Shown here: piece by piece, positions 1 through 10,979 of the stretch | How the letters are laid out: each line of letters opens with the position of its first letter | Numbering within the stretch: the first letter of the stretch is position 1 | Source of the DNA: Nipponacmea schrenckii | Lineage: Eukaryota > Mollusca > Gastropoda > Lottiidae | Length of the DNA: 64,000 nt | Assembly: GCA_030562195.1 (NCBI GenBank) | Contig: JAUJPP010000007.1 | Span: forward strand, 33,973,769 to 34,037,768 | Reading direction: 5' to 3' | Notes under the pieces: model-generated | The model's input: only the letters and a program-made list of their open reading frames with translations | Told to the model about the DNA's origin: nothing | Database searches by the model: none | Program-made: the position numbers and the translations under genes

Positions 1-264
1 TTTCAACTGCTATCTTGTTGGAAATTATTTCAAGTTTCTAAAAATGCAAACCCGAAGAAAATCGATCAATAATTGCGACTTCTAGAGCCACTGACCGACT
101 TTTTAGGCATGTTGCAATGCAGCACTTTTGGTTTTGCAAAAATGTTCCAATTTATATTTAATAGAAACGTCGCCACAACAGAAGGTGTAGAGAAGTTGTG
201 AAATTGCTGCAACTATTGCAGCCTAGGCTGTGTGAGGTGTGTAAATTTCGAAAAAAAAAAAAAA
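1..264 (+). mobile_element. 3' tail of a C-group Helentron-like element, cut by window edge
   Basis: The segment matches the last ~270 bases of the C-group copies ending near 3,120 and 3,990: the ctgcaactattgcagcctag stretch, then gaggtgtgtaaatttcg and an A-run at 251-264. The usual terminal hairpin after the A-run is missing. The next element begins directly after the A-run. No protein is encoded; the open frame across 213-587 on the minus strand has no recognisable content. Confidence 0.6.
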
Positions 265-1356
265 CTAGAGCCACACGTGGCACAGAGTGGGACTTTGCTA
301 ATGTTGCAAATTGCAAGCAACTTTGATGAAACATGTATGTAACTATTTTGAATATTTGAATGAAAAGTGTTTAAAAAAGTATCTCCTTTATTGAAGTGTT
401 CTACTTTTAGCGTGCCTGGAACGGTTCCGAGAACGGTTCTCACTCGACAACGTAAACCTCCAGTAATAACATATGTATGATAGTATAAAGCAATAGTAAT
501 TATAAACGGAAACGTTAAGTTTCGTTTTACAGGTCTTGATAAAAGTAGTTTGGCATGATGCGGCAAGTTAAACAAATCCACCGTCATAACCTTAGTTCAC
601 AAATATAAAAAAAACAAAGGCATTTGTAGCAAATTGAAATGTAAACCTAAATTAACTAAATTATGCAATATAAACACTAAATGACAACCTACATTCCAGC
701 AATAACATAGTATAAAGCAATAGTAATCTAAAATAATCATTAATTTCTCTTAATTAGAACACAAATTTACAAAATTCCAGCGAACTACGTGTCATCAAAA
801 ACGGATGCCTTTGGGCTGTGACAAACTAATAGAATTCTTTTGATGTCTAGATCAAAGAATGCACTTGGAAACTTTGTTCATATTCACCAATTGATAATAC
901 ACAGTCAGTTAATGACCAGTTGATATTACTCAATGAAAACTTCAACTGTTCAAATAAGCCAACATGTAATATAAACTATCAAGCTATCGAATTTCGCATG
1001 GCTGTTTAACTGGGTCTATTCATTGGAGTTGAAAAACGAAAACACTGATGGATATCCCCGGATATTAGCCCACTGCTCTAGAAAGAACAAGGTTATCCAA
1101 AGTCATGATCAAAAATAAAGGAAATAAGGAAGTTATAAAACCTGTTCCCTTTTTGAACTAAAAGGCTGACATTATCGATTGTTTCAAACAAACCAACCAA
1201 ATTAACATCTGTGCAAAGTCCTATTATGAACAAAGTGTTTTTGCGGAAGTTATGAACCAAACTCCATAAGTATGCAATCAGGATACAACCAAAATGTGTC
1301 ACGCCCATTCGAAAATGCATTCCCTTGTTTTAATTGAAAAAAAAATAAAAATGGTA

Positions 1357-1598
1357 ATACTTACATAAATAGAGAGTAGAGGTGTTCTAATGACTTGGAA
1401 AAATAGTAGCTTGTCTCACAGGTCCTTAGTTAAGTCGTAATTAAGCTATTTACGACAAGGATTTCCTCTTTAGTACCCTACATTACCATTCAAAAGAGGA
1501 AAACCTTGCTGTAATTCGCTTAATTAAGACTTAACTAAGGACCTGTGAGACAAGCTACTAGTCATTAGAACACCTCTACTCTCTATTTATGTAAGTAT
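1357..1598. mobile_element. Foldback MITE, 242 bp, TA-flanked
   Basis: Both ends are long inverted copies. The left arm starts atacttacataaatagagag and the right arm ends with its exact complement. Homology continues inward through the tagcttgtctcacaggtcct / aggacctgtgagacaagcta blocks for roughly 100 bases per arm, leaving a short centre. TA dinucleotides flank it at 1355-1356 and 1599-1600, as expected of a Tc1/mariner-type target site. It sits inside the C1a element, so it inserted later. An outer, weaker inverted match (tcccttgtttt / aaaacaaggga) brackets it. Confidence 0.75.
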
Positions 1599-2270
1599 TA
1601 GCCTTTTCATTTTCATCAATGAAAACAAGGGAAGCCATCTTTAAATGTAATCAATTGGTATAAATATGTCAATATTTATTCAAAATTTGAAGCATCTACA
1701 TGAGATAAACACACCATAAAGGTGAAAAAAGCGAAAATACAAAAATTGGAAAAATGGAAATTCTAAAACCCGTTCCCTTTTTTGAAGCCTTTGATCAAAA
1801 TATCTGACTTTCTGGTATAAAATGGCCAAAGCATCGAGGTACCTCTGTGCAAAGTACTTTTTTGAAAAACGTTATTTCCTACAGACGTAAAGCGCTGACC
1901 GATATAAATGGTAAATGGGAAGTTTACCCGGATGTGCCACGCCCATCTCATTTTTTTTGGCGTAGGTCTAATCACATTCACAATGTATATGCACGGTACA
2001 AATTTAAAGCATGTACATCTAATAGATCACGAGATATACACATATACATTTCTAAAAAACGTCAATACGGCAAAATGTACTTTTATTTTAAAAACTCAAA
2101 AATTTCAATTTTCATTTTACAAACTTTTGTTATATATCGTTGGAAAAAGGACAAAAAGGGCCTTAAGAATCTGAAAAGATTAACACTCTAAATTAATTAG
2201 GTCACGCTCTAGAGCAGTCCAAATTTGCGAATTTTGCTGTTTTCGGGCAGCTATAAACCGGAAGTAGGCG

Positions 2271-2360
2271 TCGGAGGTCAAAGGTCAAAGTATCAACTGA
2301 TAGCCAAGGTCAATGACCTTTGACCCACTCAAGGTCAAGGTAACCAAAGGTCAAGGTCAC
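2271..2360 (+). promoter_or_regulatory. Cluster of nuclear-receptor half-sites inside C1a
   Basis: AGGTCAAAGGTCA at 2275-2287 is a perfect direct repeat of AGGTCA spaced by one base (DR1), the known HNF4/RXR/COUP-TF layout. TGACCTTTGACCC at 2314-2326 is the same site inverted. TCAAGGTCA at about 2,329, the extended half-site bound by ERR and NR5A receptors, and two more half-sites follow. The arrangement recurs in the 31.2-31.3 kb copy. Binding in this organism is inference; only the sequence match is observed. Confidence 0.4.
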
Positions 2361-3124
2361 GAGAAATAAGTTTTTAAAAATTGAAAAAATTCAACCGGAA
2401 GTTGCAAAAAAGCAAAATCGAAATTCAAAAATCGGCTTCCCAGTTTTGGCTACAATTTTTGTGTTCTTTCATTTGACACCAAAATCATCAAGATCGGACC
2501 AGCCATAATGTCTGAATAAAAATCGGCCACTTTCAGGAAAATCAAAATGGCGGCGAAAATTGCGCATGCGGCCTTGATTTTATTTTCTTCGTTTTTTTGT
2601 ATGGCTAATGGCTACCCAATGATACAAGTTTGAATGTCATACATTAATAAAACCGGAAGTTATTCAACATGACGTAAAACTCCATTTTTCGCAAAAACCG
2701 GAAGTGACGCAAAAATTTTGACCTATTTTTTGAAAATCATTTCATGGGCTTCTTATGCTCAATTTTTTTCAGATCGATCACACTAAAAACAAAAAAGTTG
2801 CAAAAAATTGCAAAATACGGCAAAAAAATGTGTGCTACGAATTTTTGAAATTTGAAATTTTTGAACTGCTATCTGATCAGAAGTTACTTGCAGATTACAA
2901 AAATGAAAACCCGAAGAAAATCGATCAAAAATTGCGACAGCTAGAGCCAATTTGCTACTTTTAAGGTTTGTTGCAACGCAGCACTTCCAGTTTTGCAAAA
3001 ATGTTCCATTTTATATTTATGCAACACGTCGCCACTACAGAAGGTCTAGAGAAGTTGAGTCAATGTTGCAACTATTGCAGTCTAGGCGCAGTGAGGTGTG
3101 TAAATTTCGTAAAAAAAAAGTCCC

Positions 3125-3992
3125 ACAACTAGATATAACTGTTTTAACTTTTCCCTTCTGTTTTTCTCAGTAAAAAAATTCAACCGGAAATTGCGAAAAT
3201 GCAAAAGCGATATTCAAAATTCGGCTCCCACAGTTTTTTTCGCAATCGAATGAAATTCACATTTACATCAAATTTATGCAAATTCATATTCACCCCGAGG
3301 CCCCATTTTTGATTTTACAAAAGTGTGAAATTTCAATATGGCGGCCAAAGTTTCACTTCCGGTCTAAATCTTATTTTAAAATCGGCTGTAGAATTTTACT
3401 TTATATCGATGACCAAAATTTCGTTGACCTACATTACTTACAGCGGAATTTGTCCCTGTTTTTCGAACCGGAAGTTCAAGTACATTTCATGTGAAAACCG
3501 GAAGTGACGCAAAAATTTTGATTGTTTCAATTTGTTTACTTTACTGACTTTTATGTGCAAAATGAATTTCATATTGATCGGACAATTAATAAAAAAGTTG
3601 ATTTTTTTTGTCAAAAATTTTAAATTTCGATTGCAAAAAGTGTGCAAAAAAGTTTCAATTATCGACATTTTTAAACTGCTATCTTGTGGGATTTATACAG
3701 CAGATTCTAAAACTGAAAACCCGAGGAAAATCGGACCAAAAATGCGACCTCTAGAGCCATTGACCTGTTTTTTACTATTTTCGGCTGTAGCACTTCCGGT
3801 TGTGCAAAAATGTTCCAATTTATATTCATTAAGAAGGGTCCCAAAATCTAAGGTCCAGGAATGTTAAATGGTTGCTGCAACTATAGCAGTCTAGGCACAG
3901 GAAGGTGTGTAAAAATCGAAAAAAAAAAAAAAAAAAAAAAAAGAATAGACATTTCGAAAACAAACTGGGACTTTGCGGAAGCAAAGTCCCAC
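3125..3992 (+). mobile_element. C-group element C1b (short head-to-tail partner of C1a)
   Basis: It starts ACAACTAGA immediately after the C1a end and repeats the last third of C1a: an accggaagtgacgcaaaaat block at about 3,495 (also at about 2,695), then the gttgcaactat / ctaggc / ggtgtgtaaa tail. It ends with an A-run at about 3,918-3,941, the leader tttcgaaaacaaac and a perfect hairpin at 3,967-3,990 (GGGACTTTGC, loop GGAA, GCAAAGTCCC). The hairpin arm equals the motif near the C-group 5' end at 289. This could be an independent insertion or a read-through product; I cannot tell which. Confidence 0.6.
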
Positions 3993-6900
3993 AACTAGAA
4001 CCGTTAGACGGTACCAAGGCAGTGCGCGTCCCTTCTATTGCATGGGTGAAACGTTGCATTTATAATATCCAATTGCATAATAATAACTAGACCTGTTTGT
4101 AACAATTGTGCAGCTTCCGAGATATTTAGAATTTGTTATATCTCCTGGCTGTCATTTAAAATAGAACTTAACCACGCCTACTCAGTATAATGACTTGTTT
4201 TGATTGGTTGCGATACTTAAACTGGAAATGTCAAATTTGTCTTGACCAAACGATAAGAAATTAACACAATTTGACTTTTTGCCCTGTTACATTATCTTCT
4301 TAACAATTCTTGTAATATTCATATCTGTTTAATTAGTGTGTAAAACAAAACGTCGAAAAAACAAATTTGTGGTCTAAGGGAAATAACACCTTATTTGATA
4401 TTACAAATTGATCTCGGATTAAATTAACTTTCTAGATCGTTGATACTTTTAATTTGTTTATTTATCAATCTTAATTTAGGTGTAGTAGGAACATTAGATC
4501 CTGCAATTTGTGGCAAGTTGCCATGGTATAACATAGAGACATCAAATTTACAGCGCGGCTTTACATCTTTAAGAGAGTATTTTATAGAGTTCCCTCCCTT
4601 ATACCACTAGTCCTCTCAACTGTACATTATTTTTGCTTAAGAGAATATCATTTAAAATTCTAAAGGTTGTCATTTCCTTCCAAATATTCCATATCATACA
4701 TCGCCAACAACGAGAAATGAACAAACATTCTTTTTATTTAAGATATATAATATCTTTGAATCATTTCAACTGGATTAATTTTTAATCGTAAAAAAATCAA
4801 AATCAAAATAACAATTCAAAAATCAGTTTCCATATATATTTCGGCAATAGATTCTATATACATGTACATCAAAATTATGATTCGAGACCCTATTTCGATT
4901 TAACGAAAAATAAACACAGTTAGTATAGAAGAAATTACAAAATATGCAAATTTCAAACGTGCAATTTTGATCAGATATCAAGTGTTATACACCATTGGAA
5001 AGAATAACTAGACCTGTTTGTAACAGTTCTGCAGCTTTCGAGCTATTTAGAATTTGTTGGTCTCCTGGCTGTCATTTAAGGATAGAATGTAGATTGATTT
5101 TGCGATTATTGGGAGAGATGATTTATTCATGATTTAACACGTGACATTTGAGCTTGTTAATAGACTGGCAATCATTAAGGTTTGTGATGTAAAAATATCT
5201 GGGCTTAACCACGCCCACAAAGTCCATTGACTTGTTTTGGAAACTTCAACTGGAAATGTCAAAATTTGTGAATTGACCGTTTTATAGGAAAAATTCGCAA
5301 TTTTTAAATGCTGATAAACCGAAAGTTTACATTTTGCTATAAAGCTTAATATGACATTGGATAGAACGTATCACATATGTACAGGTATAAAGATCGCCAA
5401 AGGTCAACGTCACAATATACACCTTCGAAGTTTTTATAATTTTTAATCGTAATTAAATTAAAATCAAATTAAAAATTCAAAAATCAGTTTCCATATAAAT
5501 TTCGGCAATCGGTTATAGATTCTATATACATGTCCATCAAAATCACACATATTGACTGATCCTCCGAGACCCTATTTCGATTGAAAGAAAAATACACACA
5601 GTGATGTAAAATATCTGGGCTTAACCACGCCCACAAAGTCTAATGACTTGTTTTGATTGGTTGAGATACTTTAACTGGAAATGTCAAAATTTGTGTCTTG
5701 ACCAAAAGATAAGAAATTAACACAATCAGACTTTATGACCTGTTGACTTATATCTGTTTAATTAGAGTGTAATTTTATTCTTAAACTTTTCGCAATTTTT
5801 ATTTATACATATTGATTTATATATTGCTTGAAAGCTGGGAATTTGCACATTATAAATCTGTTCGAATTTTGTTTTTAAGTTAAATAGAACTAAATATCAA
5901 AAAATATGAATGTTAAAATCGCTTATTTTCTACTAGGCGTATTTTCATCAGTTTTCGGTCTATAGCTAAAATAAAGATATTGTTAGAAAGCTGTTGAAAA
6001 TCACATCACAATAATGTCAATTAGAATGTTGCCAAGAGTCTTGTTCATGAGATATAACCATCTGAAGATACGAGAAATATGCAAATTACCAATTTTTGGA
6101 TCCCTATTAATCCAAATGTTCTTTACTAAAATTAGAAATCAAGGTATCATATGAACCTTTAGCCAATGAAGATGATTGTGCAGAAAAATAAAGGATGCAT
6201 ATTAGTAAGTTAGTCCTCTTCATACCTTGCGGAGAATAGGGCTGCTACAGACGTTCTCCATCTCACTCTGTTATGAGCTGTTCTTTTTGTTTCATTCCAG
6301 GTCTTGCCAATCCTTCCTAGCTCTTTCAGTCTTATTCTTTTCAAGCTATGTTAAGGTCGTCCTTGTCTTCTATGCCCTTGGGGATTCCAGTCCAGTGCCT
6401 CTCTGGTGATGTTGTTTTGAGATCAAAAGGATGCATATGGTAGAGTTCAAAAGTAATGAACTTTCAAACGGAAGTCAGTTTTGAAAAACTTTGGCAGGAC
6501 CTGGTCCAAAGACAAATTTGAAATTGAAAAATATGCCATTAGAGGACCTAGATAATTATCCAAATTATATTTTAAAACAAGTCTGAAAAAAATAGGATTA
6601 AAAATGGCGGACGAGTAGTATTTTTCCAATAATTTGCATATTTCAAGATGGCAATCAAACGGTTAGAAATTTGCATATACGGCATACATACAAAATGAAG
6701 ATATTGATGGTACTAATTCTGTGTAATAATAAAATTGCAAGTTTGTGCAAAAATTTCATCCGAAAATTCCGATTTCTGTGATTTTTTGGTCATTTTCGGA
6801 CGTTTCCGGCTAATTTTGGAAAATTTTTTATCGGAATCTTTAATGATAATTTTTTGTCTTCTCATCTACCAATTTTTGTGAAAAAATAAGACGTAAATTT

Positions 6901-8057
6901 AAAAAAAACACGTGCTTTTTCATAAATCACGCACAATTAATATAGAACTAAGAACAAAATTTTCAAATATTAAAAAGCGCAATTTTGATCAAATAATAAA
7001 GTGTTATACACCATTGGAAAGAATAAATTACGCGTAATAAGGACATAAAAGAAATTTTGAAGTATGTAAATTTGGTCACGTGACAGAGCTCTTCGAAGTT
7101 AAAAAGTGCAATTTTCAAATGGCTGTAAAACCGGAAGTTGACATTGCACAACACAAATGAAGACATCAATGGATAGATTTCGACAAGGGCAACAACTTTT
7201 GTGCAGGTCACATGGTCACCAAAGGTCAAGGTCACGATATATGAACGTTGGAAAATTAGGCACTGAGTGAAAAAAAAGAACCGGAAATGAAAGGTAAGCT
7301 AAATCGAAATTCAAAATTCGGCTTCCTAAGAATTGTTAGCAATCGATTGAAGATAACATAGACATCAAAATGACAATTGTCCGATTAACCCCTAAGGCCC
7401 AATTTTTCACTTTACAAAAGTAAGTGGTTTAATGATGGCGACTGATCTGTTACTTCCGGTTCAATTTTTGTTAATTATAAAATCATTATGGGTTAATAGT
7501 AACTAATTGCAAAAAAAAAAATTCAAATATCTTTAGAATTCCGGAAGTGAAAATTCGAAGTTTAGCGACGTATGACGCCGAAACCGGAAGTGATGTCGAC
7601 ATTTTGAAAACAGATTTTTCTTGACAAGAAAAATGTTTATCTAACTGCAAATTTTGATTACGATCTAATCAAAATTGCAAAAGTTAGAAAAAGTGTTAAA
7701 TTTTAAAATTCAAAAGTCAGCAACAAAAGTAAAAATTTCAAAATTTTTAAACTGCTATTATGTAAATCTAAGTTATAAGTAGTAAATAAAAAAAGTCCGA
7801 ACCAGATTGGATAAAAAAACGAGCCGTGAGTTAGTAAACAAAAATAAAATTTGTGACGTTCTACGTCATTTCCGGTAGAACAAAAATGCGTCATTTTACA
7901 TTTAAACAACAACGAGCACTAGATTACGTTACAATATCACGCCAGATTGTGTGAGACATTTGCAGTTATGGCTGGGGAGCGTGACCAGAAAGAGAAAAAA
8001 AAAAAAAAAAAATAGTCATTTCGAAAACAAAGCAGTGCGTTCGAAGAACGCACTGCA
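3993..8057 (+). mobile_element. C-group element C3 with GCAGTGCG-type terminus
   Basis: The 5' end is AACTAGAACC, followed by GCAGTGCG at 4019-4026. The 3' end is a perfect hairpin at 8,032-8,056 (GCAGTGCGTTC, loop GAA, GAACGCACTGC). So this copy has the same design as C1 but a different arm sequence. Inside are partly tandem modules: ctagacctgtttgtaacaat at 4,088 and about 5,006, and ttaaccacgccca near 4,170, 5,210 and 5,620. CCGGAAGT motifs occur at 7,131, 7,541 and 7,581. A LINE fragment at 6,203 inserted into it. The single-element interpretation over 4 kb is tentative. Confidence 0.45.
6203..6425 (-). mobile_element. 5'-truncated LINE fragment with 13-bp target duplication
   Basis: The minus strand encodes the C-terminal tail of a non-LTR retrotransposon polyprotein. 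ALDWNPQGHRRQGRP, then an LGRIGKTWNE..A.NRVRWR region and a SARYEED end stop at 6210, a signature common to many animal LINE proteins. One frame slip lies between the GRP and LKRI parts. AAAGGATGCATAT stands on both sides (6190-6202 and 6426-6438), an exact target-site duplication. Only about 220 bases were integrated, typical of abortive reverse transcription. Confidence 0.85.
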
Positions 8058-8174
8058 AAAAAAAAAAAAAAAAAAGACAAACCGAAAACAAACTGGGACT
8101 TTGCGGTAGCAAAGTCCCACAATAAAATAATCCGAACGATTACAATACGTTTTCGCCAAAGTCGAAATACGTAA
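7995..8174 (+). repeat. Stack of three terminal hairpins of different sequence
   Basis: Three 3'-end cassettes follow each other. The first is an A-run, leader tcatttcgaaaacaaa and hairpin 8,032-8,056 (GCAGTGCGTTC arms). The second is an A-run, leader aaccgaaaacaaact and hairpin 8,095-8,118 (GGGACTTTGC arms, loop GGTA). The third is taaaataatccgaacg followed by hairpin 8,140-8,174 (TACGTTTTCG / CGAAATACGTA, one bulged base). The third cassette recurs at 27,744-27,797, ending the insertion found in one copy of a local duplication. The leaders resemble each other while the stems differ. Confidence 0.8.
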
Positions 8175-8296
8175 TAAGAAATATTAAAACAGCGATTCGA
8201 CAAGTTAATGAAAAAACCCACACAATCTACATTTTGAAGTGTTGTCATTTTCTGCATCCTGATGAACTTTTAGATATATAGATATATTAAGATTAC

Positions 8297-8464
8297 CTGA
8301 GTTGGTTTACTCTTATCACTGGTGTATTCTTCTATGAATTCATGAACTTCTTTCTGATCAAGAAAGAAATGACCATAATGTTTGGGTTTATCCCACTGAT
8401 TTCCAGCCGATGATTTTCTAACTAACTGAAAATCGGCATCAAGACTATATATCTTTTGTGAACT
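8297..8464 (-). CDS. KDZ-type cysteine-cluster protein, exon 6 (last exon found)
   Basis: The exon reads SSQKIYSLDADFQLVRK then SSAGNQWDKPKHYGHFFLDQ and a KEVHEFIEEYTSD tail, 56 codons. The acceptor AG is at 8466-8465 and the donor GT at 8296-8295. It joins exon 5 in phase 0, so CPAC is followed within a few residues by the sLDadFqLvrK..aG motif typical of KDZ transposase proteins. In that family the catalytic region (an acidic residue, then a CRHG-like motif) follows this point. I found no such exon between here and position 1, where C-group repeats fill the sequence. The 3' part is either beyond the window or lost. Confidence 0.82.
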
Positions 8465-8737
8465 CTAAAATATTTAAATACAAAAACTGTGACATAGAGC
8501 CTATGACATTAAGTTTTAATTCCAATTCTTGTGGACAGTATCTACATCATACGAAAATATTATACATGATTGTAAAATGAAAGCATTAACTAGTTTGCAC
8601 AATAAAGGAAGATTTCATTGAATTCAAACAACAAATCCATATGTCATCAGTACTTTCTTGTAGGCTGTGACAATATATCATATCACATCGACCAATCAAA
8701 ATCCAAAAAACTCTCTCCATTTCCATTAGAGACTGAC

Positions 8738-8854
8738 TGAATAGCAAGCAGGACATTTTGTGCCGTCTTCTGAAAGAGGATGTTCAATGTTGTAAATGAA
8801 CATTCTGAATTCCTCCCATGATTCAGCCATTAGTGCTTTGTAGATATCATTTAC
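8738..8854 (-). CDS. KDZ-type cysteine-cluster protein, exon 5
   Basis: Thirty-nine codons: VNDIYKALMAESWEEFRMF then IYNIEHPLSEDGTKCPACYS. The CPAC pair begins the second metal-binding cluster of the CxC2-like domain. The acceptor is TAG at 8857-8855. The donor reads TCA|GTCAGT, a weak but valid GT site, and it is supported because it alone joins exon 6 in frame without a stop. If the exon were extended past the donor it would stop five codons later at TAA. Phase 0 at both ends. Confidence 0.82.
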
Positions 8855-9147
8855 CTATTTAAACAATATAACTAGTTAACATTTAATGTTCAACTCAAAT
8901 AAAATTAAACCTTAGAAACACTATAAAAAATTATAAATATGACAAAACCATGGCAATTGCTGAAAACTATGCTCAATATATCAACAATTTAAGTGACACC
9001 ATGATCCAGTGAAATCGTGTTGACAGATAGATGAAAGGATGAACAGACAGCACTGACATGCAACACATTTCCATTCTTACTATAAGAACAATACGAAGTG
9101 TTTTAGCAATATCATGTATGTCATAAAAATGAATAAAGTCTATGAAC

Positions 9148-9380
9148 CTTTAATGTCACATATTGTCGGTCGTGTTTTGAGGCTCTTGCTTTCAAAGATT
9201 CACAGAAAGCTTTAACTGACATATGGCCTTCTACCAATAACCCATTTAGCCATTTCAAAAATTCAAATTGAAATGCAAGACGAGGGTATTTGATTGATGA
9301 TGGCCATAGATGATATCTAATTAGTGTGACCGCCTCTTGTTCACACCCACAAAATTCAACGTTTCTGTTATGCTGTCTCC
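9148..9380 (-). CDS. KDZ-type cysteine-cluster protein, exon 4
   Basis: The exon encodes RQHNRNVEFCGCEQEAVTL, then IRYHLWPSSIKYPRLAFQFE and a FLKWLNGLLVEGHMSVKAFC helix-rich segment. The CGC cluster plus LWP-x-P spacing is the hallmark of CxC2-like domains found N-terminal to KDZ transposases in fungi and animals. It begins with two bases (GG) that complete a codon opened by exon 3, and ends in phase 0 at AAG|GTTCAT. The acceptor is ttttcag. Family assignment rests on motif recall, not on a search. Confidence 0.85.
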
Positions 9381-9570
9381 CTGAAAATATAAATATAACA
9401 TATTTAAGGATGATGTTTTTAACTTTAAGGCCACATTTTTATTTTCATAACTTGACTTTTCTAAAAATTTACATTATCATTATTTTGTGATAATTCGATT
9501 GATCTCACGGGGTAAATATTTTCCAATAAAATACTTCCTTGAATAAACATTTTATAGGAATTTAACTTAC

Positions 9571-9679
9571 CTTTTTCATCAACCACAGTTAAACTTTTGC
9601 AGTATGATGTTGAGCACTGCCGACTGTGACTGTTTTTCCAAACTGGAGTTGGAATATCCACCGAAACAAATGCACTTCC
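9571..9679 (-). CDS. KDZ-type cysteine-cluster protein, exon 3
   Basis: Thirty-six codons plus one base: GSAFVSVDIPTPVWKNSHSR then QCSTSYCKSLTVVDEK. It continues the H...W-x-G stretch from exon 2, as in related CxC2 proteins where a Wn-G turn follows the last histidine. The donor is GTAAGT (perfect) and the acceptor TGTAG. Its single trailing G plus GG of exon 4 gives a glycine codon, so phases agree. Confidence 0.85.
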
Positions 9680-10251
9680 CTACAAGGATTGTAAAAAACT
9701 GTATTTATAAGAAGTCAAGATGCTGTTAAAACCAGTGAACTAGTACAAAATGAGAAACTGGTAGTTTATTCTATGGTGGTATTTCAATTGAAAATTACCA
9801 AGTACCATCATAATATCTAGTAATGCATAGAAATTCACACACAGTTTTAGATACTATATGTACCAGTGTACCATAATTTCTGAATATTTCTACCAAATTT
9901 GAAGGGGTCATGCGGCACTTTCAAGTGTTAACTTAGGTCTTGAATATAAATAAATAGTCTTCATAATACTTTAAATTAGAAACTTCTCATTCCATTTCTA
10001 TAAATGTCTATTCTATATGTCGCATAATCCCACATAATTACGAGTCGTAATTTCAACTTTATAATGATAGATAAACGTGGACTTGAGGGGTCAAATTTTG
10101 AAGGGGGTCATTATTACTGATGAGCTTAACTAAAAAATTCCCATGTTTGAGACTTGCGTCTGATTGGTCGAAAAAATGACAAAGGTGTCCATTTAATAAA
10201 CTACTGTATACTAGTATCAAACTATATATGGTGAATAAATTTTATACTAAC

Positions 10252-10490
10252 CTTCCAAATTTCAAATTTATGCAGATGAGCAGATGGATGATTTCTATTG
10301 AGGCACTCATAGCATACCCTGTCCCACTGGCAACAATCCAGACAACGATAATAATGATCGCTTTCTGATTGACAATTGTGGCATTTATTTGAAGGAATCT
10401 CCAGGGAAAAAAAAGTACAAACGAACAGATCTCTTTTTTGAGCCCATTCCTCTAACCGACTCCTCTTTTCTTCGGTGTATCGTGAACATC
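10252..10490 (-). CDS. KDZ-type cysteine-cluster protein, exon 2 (zinc-binding domain)
   Basis: The exon encodes CSRYTEEKRSRLEEWAQKRD, a hydrophobic strand, then CHNCQSESDHYYRCLDCCQW and DRVCYECLNRNHPSAHLHKF. The C-x2-C, C-x2-C, C-x2-C and H-x3-H/H-x-H residues form a metal-binding module that in KDZ elements probably contacts DNA. Two leading bases complete a codon from exon 1; the donor is AAG|GTTAGT. Another frame of this exon gives a spurious 85-residue ORF. It differs from a RING or ZZ finger by lacking their spacing, though ZZ-like similarity is the main alternative. Confidence 0.85.
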
Positions 10491-10979
10491 CTAAAAAATA
10501 ACAGAATATAAAATAATGAATACTGGTAACTGCTTTGGTTTGAAATAAAGTTTATAAATAAAAAAGAATAATCAATAATGGTCTGCAATTTAAGATACTC
10601 GTACCACATAATTAGGCTAATTCTTAATACTTTAGTTCCCATGTAATGTAAAAAAAAAACTATGGCCTTCAGTGAACAAGTACTTTCTGTATAAAGTAAA
10701 ATACAAAGCCATATTAAAAAAGTTCACAAAAACTACACTAGGCCCCATGTACAGTACAGCCACAAAAGCTGTATATCATAAATTTGTGAAGGTGAAAGAA
10801 TTACCCAATCAACAACCCATAAATGATGCTGAATGATAGCAGACTTCTCAAGAGAGGAGGGGGGGGGGTGGCTATGTCATGTATTCTAGAAAGAGTGCAA
10901 ATGATTATACAAAAAAATAAGGGTAACAACGTTTTTGTTTATCTCATGGAGGCTGTCATCTTGTTTGATATGGTAGGCA

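Larger units (their letters stand above)
264..3124 (+). mobile_element. C-group element C1a (non-autonomous, Helentron-like)
   Basis: The 5' end reads ACTAGAGCC then gggactttgct at 289-299, the same layout as the far end of the reverse copy at 30.4-32.45 kb. The 3' end (3,100-3,124) is an A-run plus a degraded half hairpin, agtccca. The body is well matched to the 30-32 kb copy from about 1,740 on. The part between 320 and 1,740 is diverged but keeps a module at 1,090-1,320 resembling 1,740-1,960. It carries repeated CCGGAAGT motifs and AGGTCA half-sites. No Rep or helicase reading frame is present, so it would depend on proteins made elsewhere. The 5' boundary is less certain than the 3' one. 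Confidence 0.55.

Noticed and set aside
3991..4000. CTAG after the hairpin as a classical Helitron CTRR end
   Set aside because: At 8,118 and at the 30.38-kb copy the bases after the hairpin are ACAAT/ACAATA; the ACAACTAG here matches the start of the next element instead, so a Helentron-like end fits better.
7937..8257. 106-residue minus-strand ORF as a further KDZ exon
   Set aside because: It runs through three terminal hairpins and A-runs (FFFFFF stretches) and shows none of the expected catalytic motifs.
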